In this document: in pieces, positions 37,676 through 46,539 of the stretch
Layout: every line of letters begins with the position of its first letter
Numbering within the stretch: the first letter of the stretch is position 1
Assembly (NCBI RefSeq): GCF_016811995.1
Contig: NZ_CP069159.1
Coordinates: 806,001-870,000 of the forward strand
Reading direction: 5' to 3'
Source of the DNA: Citrobacter sp. R56
Lineage (GTDB): Bacteria; Pseudomonadota; Gammaproteobacteria; Enterobacterales; Enterobacteriaceae
Length of the DNA: 64,000 nt
Notes under the pieces: model-generated
What the model was told of the DNA's origin: nothing
The model's input: only the letters and a program-made list of their open reading frames with translations
Database searches by the model: none
Made by a program: the position numbers and the translations under genes

Positions 37676-38986
37676 TTATTTAAATTTAGCCGCAGCCATT
37701 GTTGGAATTAAAAAATGCATAATCAGGAAACCCAGCAGATAGGCAAAACCGCCCATCAGGAAAATAGACCAATAGTTGCCTGTCGCCTGCAGGATATGGC
37801 CTGTTGCCTGTGTAAAGAGAATTGAACCGAGAGAACCAATTAAGCAGCCAATACCGACAACGGCACCCACAGCCTGTTTAGGGAACATATCCGATACGCT
37901 GGTATAAAGATTGACTGACCAACCCTGATGCGCTGCAACAGCAAGTCCAATCAACGAAACCGCGACCCAAAGATTAGAAACATTCGAAACCAATAAAATA
38001 GGCAACACGCAGGTGGCACATAGCAATAACGTTAATTTACGTGCCTTATTGACGGCCATACCGCGGTTCACCATCCACGCCGGGAGATATCCGCCAGCAA
38101 GACCGCCCATGGTTGCCAGAATATTGATTAAAACCAGTGGCATCGCCATATGAGCCATATCAATACCGCGTGCGTCATGCAGCCATTTCGGTAACCAGAA
38201 CAGGAAGAACCAGAAGATCGGGTCTGTCAGAAACTTACAAATAGCAAATGCCCAGGTTTGCTTATATTTCAGCAGCCCCAACCAGCTGATTTTTTGCTGT
38301 GACAGTTCGGCACTGCCCGCGTCATCATCCTGATTAATCCAGGCTAACTCTTCTTCATTTACTTTTTTTACCTTTTCCGGTTTTCCGTATAAAAATAACC
38401 AGAAAACAATCCAGATAAACCCGACAGCACCGGTTGCGACGAATGCTTCACGCCATCCCCATTGTAAGGCAATCCAGGGAATAATGATGGGTGCAAAAAT
38501 ATTACCGACATTGGAGCCGGCATTAAAAATACCGGTTGCAAATGCGCGTTCTCGTTTCGGGAACCATTCAGCGGCAACCTTTACTGCGGAAGGAAAGTTG
38601 GCGCTTTCCCCTAACCCAAGGAATATACGGGCGTAAATGAAACCAATCACTGTGCCGACCATACCATGAGCCATCGCCGCCACACTCCAGAGCGCCAGAG
38701 CGATAGGTAAGACCAGGCGGGCACCATAAACATCAACGATACGTCCACACAGGAATAAACCTAACGCATAGGCGGCCTGAAATGCCGTCACAATATTGCC
38801 GTATTCAATCTCGTTCCAGCCAATATCTTTTTGTAGCATTGGCGCGAGTAACCCTAAAATAGATCTATCAAGGTTATTTATGGTGACTGAAAAAAAGAGT
38901 AACGCGCAAATTGTCCATCGATATCGACTGGTTGTAGAACTCATCTTTACTGCTTGATTACTGACACCACTTTGCAACTGCCCCAT
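37676..38986 (-). CDS. MFS transporter, anion:cation symporter (hexuronate-type)
   Basis: 436 residues from MGQLQSGVSN at 38986, supported by GGAGGA seven bases upstream; the open frame continues far upstream without support. It has about 12 membrane segments and the ACS-family look of glucarate/hexuronate carriers (YRWTICALLFFSVTINNLDRS near the start, then LGESANFPSAVKVAAEWFPKRER near residue 120). It is divergent from a GH2 beta-glucuronidase-like gene, so a glucuronide or related acid sugar is the likely cargo. Confidence 0.88.
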   Translation of the reverse strand: MGQLQSGVSNQAVKMSSTTSRYRWTICALLFFSVTINNLDRSILGLLAPMLQKDIGWNEIEYGNIVTAFQAAYALGLFLCGRIVDVYGARLVLPIALALWSVAAMAHGMVGTVIGFIYARIFLGLGESANFPSAVKVAAEWFPKRERAFATGIFNAGSNVGNIFAPIIIPWIALQWGWREAFVATGAVGFIWIVFWLFLYGKPEKVKKVNEEELAWINQDDDAGSAELSQQKISWLGLLKYKQTWAFAICKFLTDPIFWFFLFWLPKWLHDARGIDMAHMAMPLVLINILATMGGLAGGYLPAWMVNRGMAVNKARKLTLLLCATCVLPILLVSNVSNLWVAVSLIGLAVAAHQGWSVNLYTSVSDMFPKQAVGAVVGIGCLIGSLGSILFTQATGHILQATGNYWSIFLMGGFAYLLGFLIMHFLIPTMAAAKFK

Positions 38987-39157
38987 CGTATTTCCTCCGT
39001 CACGATATGAGAACTTATCCAAACAGACCCAGCAAAAATTACGTTCAGCCAGTGTAAGTGACCTGGTCTGAGTCCGTGACGGGTTAGAAAGAGAATTGAG
39101 ATCCCTGAAGTTCAGCCATAATTTTATGTGAGTAGTATCGCTACCCAAGGTTGTTAA

Positions 39158-39173
39158 TGTGATATAGGTCACT
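39158..39173. promoter_or_regulatory. CRP-like site 1
   Basis: TGTGA, six bases, TCACT: nine of ten core positions match. It lies in the divergent region. Confidence 0.5.
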
Positions 39174-39189
39174 ACGATAAAATTTATTA

Positions 39190-39205
39190 TGAGACACTGA
39201 TCACA
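39190..39205. promoter_or_regulatory. CRP-like site 2
   Basis: TGAGA, six bases, TCACA: nine of ten core positions match. Its centre is 32 bases, about three helical turns, from site 1, which supports a paired function. Confidence 0.45.
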
Positions 39206-39346
39206 CTGAGGCGCTCTGCATTTTAGACGGTTGTCACATTTACTTGTTTTTTCCTCTATCTCAGTCTTGTGATCCCGAGGATCGCCATCAAACCCGGTTT
39301 TTGAGCCGTTATTCTTCAGCAACACCTCTTTTATGAAGGATATCTC

Positions 39347-41140
39347 ATGCTGGAAAAATCTGACCTGGCAGAAAATGCCGTTGAATGCCTGCACAACGAG
39401 CAATATGACCAGCCATACAACACGCAGAATCTTAACCATACCAATCTGTTGTTCACTGGCGGTCGCCAGTGCGAAAGCCTGAGCGGGGAGTGGCGATTCA
39501 CGCTGGATCTTCACGACACAGGGTTAAGGCAAAAATGGCATCTCCTGGATAAACGCGATGCTGAAACGCGCCGGGATCCTTATGATTACGATCCTTTTGC
39601 CGGTGATACCGTTCCGGTGCCGGGATGCTGGCAGATGATGAATGAAAAATGGTTCTATTTTGAGGGGAGTGCGTGGTACACCCGCGAAATCGACTATATC
39701 GTTCAGGACGCTGATGAACGTATTTTTTTACGCGTTGGTGCCGCTAACTACGATTGCAAAGTTTTCCTCAATCATCAGTTCATTGGTAATCATTATGGTG
39801 GCTCCACTCCATTTTGTGCTGAGTTAACGCCGCTATTACAACCCGGCAATAATGTGCTGATGCTGTGTGTGAATAATAATCGCACCACCGACAGGCTTCC
39901 TCTGAGAAATAACGACTGGTTTAACTACGGCGGAATATATCGTGAAATCGATATTATCCGAACGCCGCAAACCTATATTCAGGATCTGTTTGTCTATTTA
40001 GTCCCCGATGGGAACTATAATCAAATTACCGTGAGAATAGCGGTTGAAGGTGACGCGACGGAGGTCAATTTCAACCTCGCCGAATTGGGTATCTCTGTGA
40101 CTCTGCCAGTGATTGAGGGGGTTGCTGAAGCGACATTGTCTGCTGAGCCGCAACTCTGGTCTCCTGAGCATCCTAAATTGTATCGGGTCATGGCGACGCT
40201 GGGACGTGACTGTGTCAGCGACCGCGTGGGTTTCAGGCAGATCGAGGTCGTGGGAACGGATATTCGTCTGAATGGTAAGTCGCTCTATCTTCGGGGCGTA
40301 AATTGCCATGAAGATGATGTCCTGTTAGGGAAAATGACCAACGAAGCGGATATCCGCCGCCGTTTTCAGGATGCCAAAGGGCTTAACTGCAACTACCTGC
40401 GACTGGCGCATTATCCTCACCATGAGCTGGCCGCGCGTATTGCGGATGAAGTGGGCTTGTTGCTCTGGGAGGAAATTCCAAACTACTGGGCGATCGATTT
40501 TAAGAATCCAGCAACCCAACGCGATGCGCATAATCAGTTGATGGAGCTTATTTATCGTGACCGAAATCGTGCCAGCGTGATTATTTGGTCCGTCGGTAAT
40601 GAAAATGCCGATACCGATGAGCGACTGAATTTTATGACTTCGCTGGTAGATGCCGCCCGCCAGGCCGATCCCAGCCGTTTGATTTCTGCCGCTTGCCTGG
40701 TCAACCATGCCAAAATGAAAATTGAAGATCGTCTGGCCGATTATCTCGATATCATCGGACTGAACGAATATTACGGTTGGTATGAAGAGAATTTTGATGA
40801 TCTGATTGTACTGGGAGAAAACTCGTCGCCCACAAAACCGGTGGTGATCACCGAAACAGGGGCCGAAGGTGTGATCGGCGATCATGCTCCTCAGTCAGGG
40901 CCGTTCTCGGAAAACTATATGGCGGATGTTTATCGCAAGCAGACCGAGTATTTGCCAAAACTTAATTATGTCCGTGGTTTTACCCCGTGGCTATTGTATG
41001 ACTACCGTACAGAAAGACGGCAGAATCCTTACCAGAAAGGATTCAACTGTAAGGGGCTTATTACCGCTGACAAAATAACACGCAAAAAGGCATTTTATGT
41101 GCTGCGTGATTTTTATCAGCAGCTCAAAAATGCCGGGTAA
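39347..41140 (+). CDS. GH2 glycosidase, probable beta-glucuronidase
   Basis: 597 residues, glycoside hydrolase family 2. The sugar-binding domain comes first (LSGEWRFTLDLHD, then PVPGCWQMMNEKWF), then the immunoglobulin-like domain and the TIM barrel. The acid/base is E419 (SVGNEN) and the nucleophile E503 (VVITETGAEG). An N-x-K motif, N567-C-K569, stands where E. coli UidA has the N-x-K that binds the glucuronate carboxyl, which supports glucuronidase activity. No signal peptide is seen. It diverges strongly from UidA, so the natural substrate may be unusual. AAGGA precedes the ATG. Confidence 0.88.
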   Translation: MLEKSDLAENAVECLHNEQYDQPYNTQNLNHTNLLFTGGRQCESLSGEWRFTLDLHDTGLRQKWHLLDKRDAETRRDPYDYDPFAGDTVPVPGCWQMMNEKWFYFEGSAWYTREIDYIVQDADERIFLRVGAANYDCKVFLNHQFIGNHYGGSTPFCAELTPLLQPGNNVLMLCVNNNRTTDRLPLRNNDWFNYGGIYREIDIIRTPQTYIQDLFVYLVPDGNYNQITVRIAVEGDATEVNFNLAELGISVTLPVIEGVAEATLSAEPQLWSPEHPKLYRVMATLGRDCVSDRVGFRQIEVVGTDIRLNGKSLYLRGVNCHEDDVLLGKMTNEADIRRRFQDAKGLNCNYLRLAHYPHHELAARIADEVGLLLWEEIPNYWAIDFKNPATQRDAHNQLMELIYRDRNRASVIIWSVGNENADTDERLNFMTSLVDAARQADPSRLISAACLVNHAKMKIEDRLADYLDIIGLNEYYGWYEENFDDLIVLGENSSPTKPVVITETGAEGVIGDHAPQSGPFSENYMADVYRKQTEYLPKLNYVRGFTPWLLYDYRTERRQNPYQKGFNCKGLITADKITRKKAFYVLRDFYQQLKNAG

Positions 41141-41183
41141 TAAGCTAACACTGTTAGTTTAAGACCGAGATATCCGGGGCGAC

Positions 41184-41222
41184 CACCGGGTTTGGCGTCC
41201 CTCCGGGAACCAAATCCCGGTG
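41184..41222. terminator. hairpin between the GH2 gene and the convergent 526-residue gene
   Basis: CACCGGGTTTGG and CCAAATCCCGGTG pair with one bulge around a 14-base loop, followed by a short T-run. It probably ends one or both transcripts. Confidence 0.55.
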
Positions 41223-41271
41223 TTTCCCCTAATTCATTGACTTAAGTGTACGGTGTTAAGTCATTAGCGGA

Positions 41272-42852
41272 TTAATCTGCGGTCAGACTTTCTGCCAGGC
41301 TCAGCAGCCTGGCAGGATCAAATAACATGGCCAGATAATGGGGTTGCTGTTGTTCTTCTTTATCGAGCCATTCGGAAATTCGATGTGCTAACAGGCGCAG
41401 TTGATTAATTTCTTTGGTTAACTCAAATAAAGAGATGCCACTTTGATTTCCGTAGCGGTCTAACATCATTTTCATTGCGACGCTTCGAGCGACGCTATTA
41501 AACATTTCGGTGTAGTAGGGGACGCGTTCCCAGACGCGTTTAAACAGATCTCTTTTCTCTTCCGACATCGCAATCGAATGTATTATTTGATGTAGCCGGT
41601 TACGGGAATCCTGGGCCAAAAAGATCGCTCGTTGCTTCTCTAATAATAATTGCTGGTATTGTTCGCGCCCGGTGTCGGGATCGCCCATCGGGAATAATAC
41701 CGACATACTATAATCGTCAGAATGGCGTAAATGTAACTGAAGCTGTTTTACAGCCTGGGCATAGCTTTCAGGTACCTGGCTGTAGTGGTGTAAAACATGC
41801 CCCAAAATATAGGGCGTTTTTCTCATCCATTCGTAGCTACAGGTATACAATTGATGAAAGGTGTTTAATTCAGCCACTCCCACTTTATGCTCTAGCATAT
41901 CCGTGAGCCAGCAGTGAAATGCCTGTTTTTCAGACATAAATATTTCACGGCCAAACATGGCTAAACCATGTAAATTCACCGAATTTACCGAGTTGATCAG
42001 GGAGCTGTTAGAGATCCACTCCCAACTGAGCCTGCCCGTAATTGCTTCAAGGTGCTCGCCAGCCATGCTTTCGACCCAGCTCAATCGACCCTGAATTTCT
42101 TCTAATAAGTAGCAAGGCAGCAGTGTCCAGCCGTACTCCAGACCCCACATATCAAACTCAATCCACTTGATTCGCCCTTCCAGTTGAGTCAATAAAGGAT
42201 TATTCACAAAACCGGGGCGATAACCATGAGCCACGGCCTTAATTGATACCCGCACATCCGGCGGTAATACCTGTAGCGCATTGACTAATTGCCATGATGC
42301 CGCCTCATCCTCCATATAGTCACGCAGGACCATTTTCTTTCCGAGGCTTCGCAGGGTTTGATAAAGGTAAGGGATTGTCGTGACCCAACTGGCTTTGTAT
42401 GGCTGATGTCGGGGAAGATTAACAATCATGCCATCAATACCGGATAATTGTTGTAAGGCCTCAAAGAGATCCTGCTGATAAAAATTTTTCCAGAAAATTT
42501 CATCTGCACTACTATTTTCAATCAACGCATATTCGGGATACTTTTCTTGTATTTTGCCATCCCGGGGTAGGGCTTCCCCTTGTAACCAAACGCCAATGCC
42601 TGATGCCCGACAGTAACGACATAAACGTTGCAGATATAATAAATGTTCCTTACGCTCGCGTAGCAGATTCTCACGGCCATGTTGACAATAAATGGAGGGT
42701 GAGACTAATAAAGATAATAAATTCTGCTGGTTAATGACAAGACCATTAAATTGGTCCCGAACCATCACCGCAATGACACTCTGCAAATATGGCCAGTGCC
42801 AGATCAGCGAAGAATTCACTTCTAATAAACGAAGCGGAATAGAAGTCTGCAC
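41272..42852 (-). CDS. uncharacterised 526-residue protein, possible TIM-barrel glycosidase
   Basis: 526 residues, no signal peptide. Patterns such as GIGVWLQGEALPRDGK, IDGMIVNLPRH, VRVSIKAVAHGYRPG and KWIEFDMWGLEYGW look like successive strands and loops of a TIM barrel. A later stretch, LHGLAMFGREIFMSEKQAF, recalls the C-terminal part of GH67 alpha-glucuronidases. I cannot place it with certainty. It converges on the GH2 beta-glucuronidase gene and closes the acidic-sugar locus, which favours a carbohydrate-active role. Confidence 0.7.
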   Translation of the reverse strand: MQTSIPLRLLEVNSSLIWHWPYLQSVIAVMVRDQFNGLVINQQNLLSLLVSPSIYCQHGRENLLRERKEHLLYLQRLCRYCRASGIGVWLQGEALPRDGKIQEKYPEYALIENSSADEIFWKNFYQQDLFEALQQLSGIDGMIVNLPRHQPYKASWVTTIPYLYQTLRSLGKKMVLRDYMEDEAASWQLVNALQVLPPDVRVSIKAVAHGYRPGFVNNPLLTQLEGRIKWIEFDMWGLEYGWTLLPCYLLEEIQGRLSWVESMAGEHLEAITGRLSWEWISNSSLINSVNSVNLHGLAMFGREIFMSEKQAFHCWLTDMLEHKVGVAELNTFHQLYTCSYEWMRKTPYILGHVLHHYSQVPESYAQAVKQLQLHLRHSDDYSMSVLFPMGDPDTGREQYQQLLLEKQRAIFLAQDSRNRLHQIIHSIAMSEEKRDLFKRVWERVPYYTEMFNSVARSVAMKMMLDRYGNQSGISLFELTKEINQLRLLAHRISEWLDKEEQQQPHYLAMLFDPARLLSLAESLTAD

Positions 42853-43104
42853 TTAAAGAAACCACGCGAGCAATGTTAATCGTACCTTCTATTTTATAGC
42901 TGTTGTTTCTGTCGCACCAGAGTTAGTTAGGGCCAATAGCAGATTAAAACGCTGCGGAAAAGTAGAATACAAATCAAAAATAGCGTGAGTCCCGGAGGAT
43001 GTTCTCAGGTTTGATAATATCATTTTGGTGAATGTGTCGTAGTCACCAGACGCGCACAGGACTATGCTTTGTCTCGACACCCTAAAAACAACAGAGGCAA
43101 TGTC

Positions 43105-43335
43105 ATGGATAAAGAATTACTGGAAGCGGGGTACCGGGCTTATACCGGTGAGAAAATAGATGTCTACTTCAATACGGGGATTTGCCAGCATTCGGGGAAC
43201 TGCGTGCGCGGGAGCGCGAAGCTTTTTAACCTGAAACGCAAACCGTGGATTATCCCGGATGAAGTGGATGTCGCTACGGTGGTCAGAGTGATTGATACGT
43301 GCCCGAGCGGCGCGCTGAAGTATCGGCAGAAATAA
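43105..43335 (+). CDS. yjdI: YjdI, small [4Fe-4S]/ferredoxin-like protein
   Basis: 76 residues from [10 protein letters not shown], as in E. coli. Cysteines in [12 protein letters not shown] and [11 protein letters not shown] form the cluster site. The function is not established. It is followed after 11 bases by yjdJ, its constant partner. In E. coli the pair lies elsewhere on the chromosome, so its place here reflects rearrangement. Confidence 0.92.
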   Translation: MDKELLEAGYRAYTGEKIDVYFNTGICQHSGNCVRGSAKLFNLKRKPWIIPDEVDVATVVRVIDTCPSGALKYRQK

Positions 43336-43346
43336 GCGAGGGACGA

Positions 43347-43619
43347 ATGGAAATACTCGAAGGTCATAACAAATTTTATGTTAACGATGCTGAAGGTAAT
43401 CAGGTTGCGGAGATTGTATTTGTACCCACAGGGGAGCATTTGAGCATCATTGAGCATACCGATGTCGATCCCAGCCTGAAAGGGCAGGGGGTAGGTAAAA
43501 AACTGGTGGCGAAAGTGGTGGAAAAAATGCGCCAGGAAAACCGCAAGGTCATTCCGCTCTGCCCGTTTGCGAAACACGAGTTTGATAACACTCGTGAATA
43601 TGACGATATCCGCGCCTGA
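43347..43619 (+). CDS. yjdJ: YjdJ, GNAT-like acetyltransferase
   Basis: 90 residues from [14 protein letters not shown]; the frame opens 16 codons earlier inside yjdI. The motif [19 protein letters not shown] is the acetyl-CoA pyrophosphate loop of a minimal GNAT fold, and CPFAKHEFD near the end is typical of the YjdJ group. Target unknown. Confidence 0.92.
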   Translation: MEILEGHNKFYVNDAEGNQVAEIVFVPTGEHLSIIEHTDVDPSLKGQGVGKKLVAKVVEKMRQENRKVIPLCPFAKHEFDNTREYDDIRA

Positions 43620-43631
43620 GTAGGGTTTCCC

Positions 43632-43695
43632 GCCGGATGGCGCTTCGCTTATCCGGCAAACCGTAGGCCGGATAAGGCATAGCCCCCGTCCGGCA
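43632..43695. repeat. REP/BIME element
   Basis: Two facing palindromic units, GCCGGATGGCG...TATCCGGC and GTAGGCCGGATAAGGC, match the enterobacterial REP consensus. They lie between convergent yjdJ and the AllS-like gene. Confidence 0.9.
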
Positions 43696-43697
43696 TA

Positions 43698-44627
43698 TCA
43701 CTCCCGGTGCAGCAGATCCTGATAAATTCCCGTCAGTACACCGTGTGGGCCAAACTCTTTTTTAATCCACTGGGTCACACGGCCTGTAGCCGAATGCTGA
43801 GTCGCCAGCAACATACGTGAATCCTGACGAGGGTTGTGAATCTGACGCGTCACCAGCAGCGATTTTTCCATCGCTTCCCGCACCATGTAGTCCGGCAAAA
43901 AGCCAATCCCTTCCCCCAGAATCTGGCACTGGCACTTGGTGTTGAAATCGGGCACCAGAATCGACTCCTGACCATGCAGCAGCCAGCCCACTTTTTTATT
44001 AATCGTGTGCGCCGTATCTTCGACCATGATGTTTGGGTACAAGCGCAGTTGGCTCTCGGAAATAGGCTCCGGCATAAAGGCCAACGGATGATCCGGGGCG
44101 ATAGCAAAAGCCCAACGAATGGCGCCGATTTCGGTGTAGTCGATTCCGCCGCCGTCGAGCAGGGTGTCCGGCGCGCCAATCGCGATGTTGGCCTGGTTAT
44201 TGATAATGGAATCCCAGACGCCGTTGTACACCTCCGTCGTCACCGTGATCTGACAGGTTGGGAACTGCTTCTTCAGCACCTGCAACAGTCGGGCGGTATG
44301 TTTTGGGGTATAGAGCAACTGGTTGATGCAAATGCGCACTCGCGCTTCAATGCCCTGGGCAATGGTGTCAATACTGCGTTTGATGGCGTGGAAGTCGTTT
44401 AGCAGATCGGTCGCTTTGCGAAAGAAATAGCGACCAGATTCGGTTAACTCAATGCTGCGCGTGTTGCGGGTAAACAGAACAACATCAAGTCCCATTTCCA
44501 TCCGCTTGATGGTGTAACTAATGGCTGAGGTGGTTACGCCAAGCTCCTCTGCCGCCTTACTAAAACTGCCATAGCGGGCAGCCATCGTGAAGGCCAGCAG
44601 ATTCTCCTCGGTAAAAATTGAATTCAT
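43698..44627 (-). CDS. AllS-like LysR-family activator
   Basis: 309 residues. The N-terminal helix-turn-helix (YGSFSKAAEELGVTTSAISYTIKRME) is of LysR type. Across the ligand domain it resembles E. coli AllS, the allantoin-pathway activator, at several points (VYNGVWDSI, AIAPDHPLA, LGEGIGFLPDYMV). It is divergent from the ankyrin-DUF2877-fdrA operon and is its likely activator. The inducer is probably a ureide-type compound, by analogy only. Confidence 0.88.
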   Translation of the reverse strand: MNSIFTEENLLAFTMAARYGSFSKAAEELGVTTSAISYTIKRMEMGLDVVLFTRNTRSIELTESGRYFFRKATDLLNDFHAIKRSIDTIAQGIEARVRICINQLLYTPKHTARLLQVLKKQFPTCQITVTTEVYNGVWDSIINNQANIAIGAPDTLLDGGGIDYTEIGAIRWAFAIAPDHPLAFMPEPISESQLRLYPNIMVEDTAHTINKKVGWLLHGQESILVPDFNTKCQCQILGEGIGFLPDYMVREAMEKSLLVTRQIHNPRQDSRMLLATQHSATGRVTQWIKKEFGPHGVLTGIYQDLLHRE

Positions 44628-45018
44628 CCTTCTCCCCTCATGGCCTGAGTGTGTCGTCTGTCATGCAGCGATTGTTGAATGTATTTGTAATCCTTATGGC
44701 AGGCAATCAGTTTTGAACGAAATTTAACACTAAAGTTACATTTGATTTGAAGAGAATCACACTTCTGAGCTTTAGTGACAGGCCACACGCTGTGCTGCCT
44801 GGAGAGAGGGGGGCGCGCATTACACCCCGGGATAGAAAGGAGGCTAACCATAAGAGAAAGATTGCTCTGCCGCACATTTTGTCTTTATTGTGAAATTTAT
44901 TTCAATAATCGACGCGCTTACGATGAATGAAATTTAAGCGGATGTTTTTCTCATCACTCTGTTGCTATTCTCAGGCTATCGGAATTGCAAGAAGTCTAAA
45001 AACTGCAGGAGAGGGAAT
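44628..45018. other. divergent regulatory region
   Basis: About 390 bases without a gene between the AllS-like regulator and the ankyrin gene. It should hold both promoters and the LysR site; I could not define them by eye. Confidence 0.45.
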
Positions 45019-45624
45019 ATGTCTGAGAACGAACTCATCACAGAATTTCTGCTAGCAGCAGAGCAGGGCAATGCTGAAGGATTAAAATCCTGTCTGGAAA
45101 ATAATGTGGATATTAACGCCACTAATCGTCAGGGACGAACTGCGATTATTATTGCCAGTCTGAATAAACACTACGAGTGTGTGTCTTTATTGATTGCGGC
45201 GGGTGCGGATATTAATAAGCAGGATCAAACCTGTTTTAACCCTTTCCTCATCAGCTGCCTGACCAACGATTTAACACTGCTGCGTACGGTATTACCTGCC
45301 AACCCTGATCTCGACCGTCTGAGCCGTTTTGGCGGTGTGGGAATTACGCCAGCCAGCGAAAAAGGTCACGTCGAGATTGTCCGTGAACTGCTTACACGCA
45401 CGAATATTAACGTCAACCACACCAATTTTGTTGGCTGGACGCCGCTGCTGGAGGCCATTGTGCTCAACGATGGCGGCGCAAAACAGCAGGAGATCGTCAA
45501 GCTACTGCTCGATCACGGCGCAAACCCACACATGACGGACAAATACGGTAAAACCCCGCTGGAACTGGCGCAGGAGAAGGGGTATCACGAGATTGCCAAA
45601 CTGTTGATTGCCGCAGGCGCCTGA
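45019..45624 (+). CDS. ankyrin-repeat protein
   Basis: 201 residues from ATG 45019 with GGAGAGGG upstream. Five or so ankyrin repeats are visible, for instance NRQGRTAIIIASLNKHYECV, GVGITPASEKGHVEIV, and YGKTPLELAQEKGYHEIAKL at the end. There is no signal peptide. It is the first gene of the carbamoyl-transfer operon, 12 bases before and in the same frame as the DUF2877 gene. It probably acts as a protein-binding accessory; its partner is unknown. Confidence 0.9.
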   Translation: MSENELITEFLLAAEQGNAEGLKSCLENNVDINATNRQGRTAIIIASLNKHYECVSLLIAAGADINKQDQTCFNPFLISCLTNDLTLLRTVLPANPDLDRLSRFGGVGITPASEKGHVEIVRELLTRTNINVNHTNFVGWTPLLEAIVLNDGGAKQQEIVKLLLDHGANPHMTDKYGKTPLELAQEKGYHEIAKLLIAAGA

Positions 45625-45636
45625 CGGAGGAACACC

Positions 45637-46539
45637 ATTATCGCATCGCCATTACGGCAATGCGTCAGGGCGTTAACGGCAGATAGCGCGTTTCTCGCAC
45701 AGCGAAGGGAGGGACGGGTTGAACAGGTTTTTTCCCGGGCGGTCAACCTGTTCATCCCTGGACAGCAGCGATTACTGACACTCCTCAGTGAACGTTGCGA
45801 CAACGCCCCCAACAGCTGCCGTCTGGCGCTGACGCATTGCAACCACCTGTTCCGCCCTGGTGAGCAGGTCAGATTTACGGCGTCAGGGATAGCAATAGGC
45901 GATGATAAATGGATTGAAACCGTTGCCTGCACGCGCTGGTTGATGCCTGAAATATCAATAAGCGCAGACTGTTTTACCGCCATTCCCTGGCGACGCTGGG
46001 CCGGGACGCTGTATCAGCATCTCGGATGTGACGACACTCTATTTTTGTATACCGGCGATAATCCCTTTTATCGCGAATTAGCCAGAGAACTGCAGCAGCG
46101 CCGCCAATGTTTACTTTCCGCGCTGCAGCAACAACAAAATATGACTGATGCGATTACCCGCCTAATCGGTCTTGGAATCGGATTAACGCCGTCATCCGAT
46201 GATTATTTAGTGGGGTTGAGCATTATTTTATTTATCCGCGGACATCCGCTGGAAAAATATCAGGACACATTTTTAACAGCCTTACGATACGCCGGAGAAA
46301 ATACCACGCTGATCAGCAAAATAACGCTGGAGGAGGCTTTTCATCGACGGTATCGGGAAAGTATTACGCGACTGGTAAAAAATATTATTACCGAGTCAGA
46401 TAATTTATCTGCCCACATTATTACCGACATTAAAAATATCGGTTCAAGTTCTGGCTGCGACATGCTTTACGGCATGGCGGACGCCTGCGCTTTGAGCCAC
46501 TGGTCTGGAGGGAATTATGTCAATCAGGATAGTTGTTAA
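45637..46539 (+). CDS. DUF2877/YlbF-like carbamoyltransferase subunit with ATT start
   Basis: 300 residues if translation begins at ATT 45637, seven bases after a strong GGAGG. The same frame is closed upstream by the ankyrin stop at 45622-45624. The next ATG is at 45940 and would remove the first third, which reads as good protein (RAVNLFIPGQQRLLTLL, RLALTHCNHLFRPGEQV). The conserved DUF2877 core IGLGIGLTPSSDDYLVGL lies in the second half. E. coli YlbF (AllH), of this family, has been reported with FdrA and YlbE to form oxamate carbamoyltransferase. It overlaps fdrA by 23 bases. Confidence 0.8.
   Translation: MIASPLRQCVRALTADSAFLAQRREGRVEQVFSRAVNLFIPGQQRLLTLLSERCDNAPNSCRLALTHCNHLFRPGEQVRFTASGIAIGDDKWIETVACTRWLMPEISISADCFTAIPWRRWAGTLYQHLGCDDTLFLYTGDNPFYRELARELQQRRQCLLSALQQQQNMTDAITRLIGLGIGLTPSSDDYLVGLSIILFIRGHPLEKYQDTFLTALRYAGENTTLISKITLEEAFHRRYRESITRLVKNIITESDNLSAHIITDIKNIGSSSGCDMLYGMADACALSHWSGGNYVNQDSC

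Larger units (their letters stand above)
38987..39346. other. divergent promoter region of the glucuronide locus
   Basis: 360 bases without a gene between the MFS transporter and the GH2 gene. Two CRP-like sites are present; no other operator could be recognised. Confidence 0.5.

Noticed and set aside
38987..39514. N-terminal extension of the hexuronate-type MFS gene
   Set aside because: It would cross the divergent promoter and the start of the GH2 gene; a good ribosome site supports 38986.
45940..46539. DUF2877 gene starting at ATG 45940
   Set aside because: This leaves a 315-base gap filled with in-frame coding-like sequence and no ribosome site; ATT 45637 fits better.
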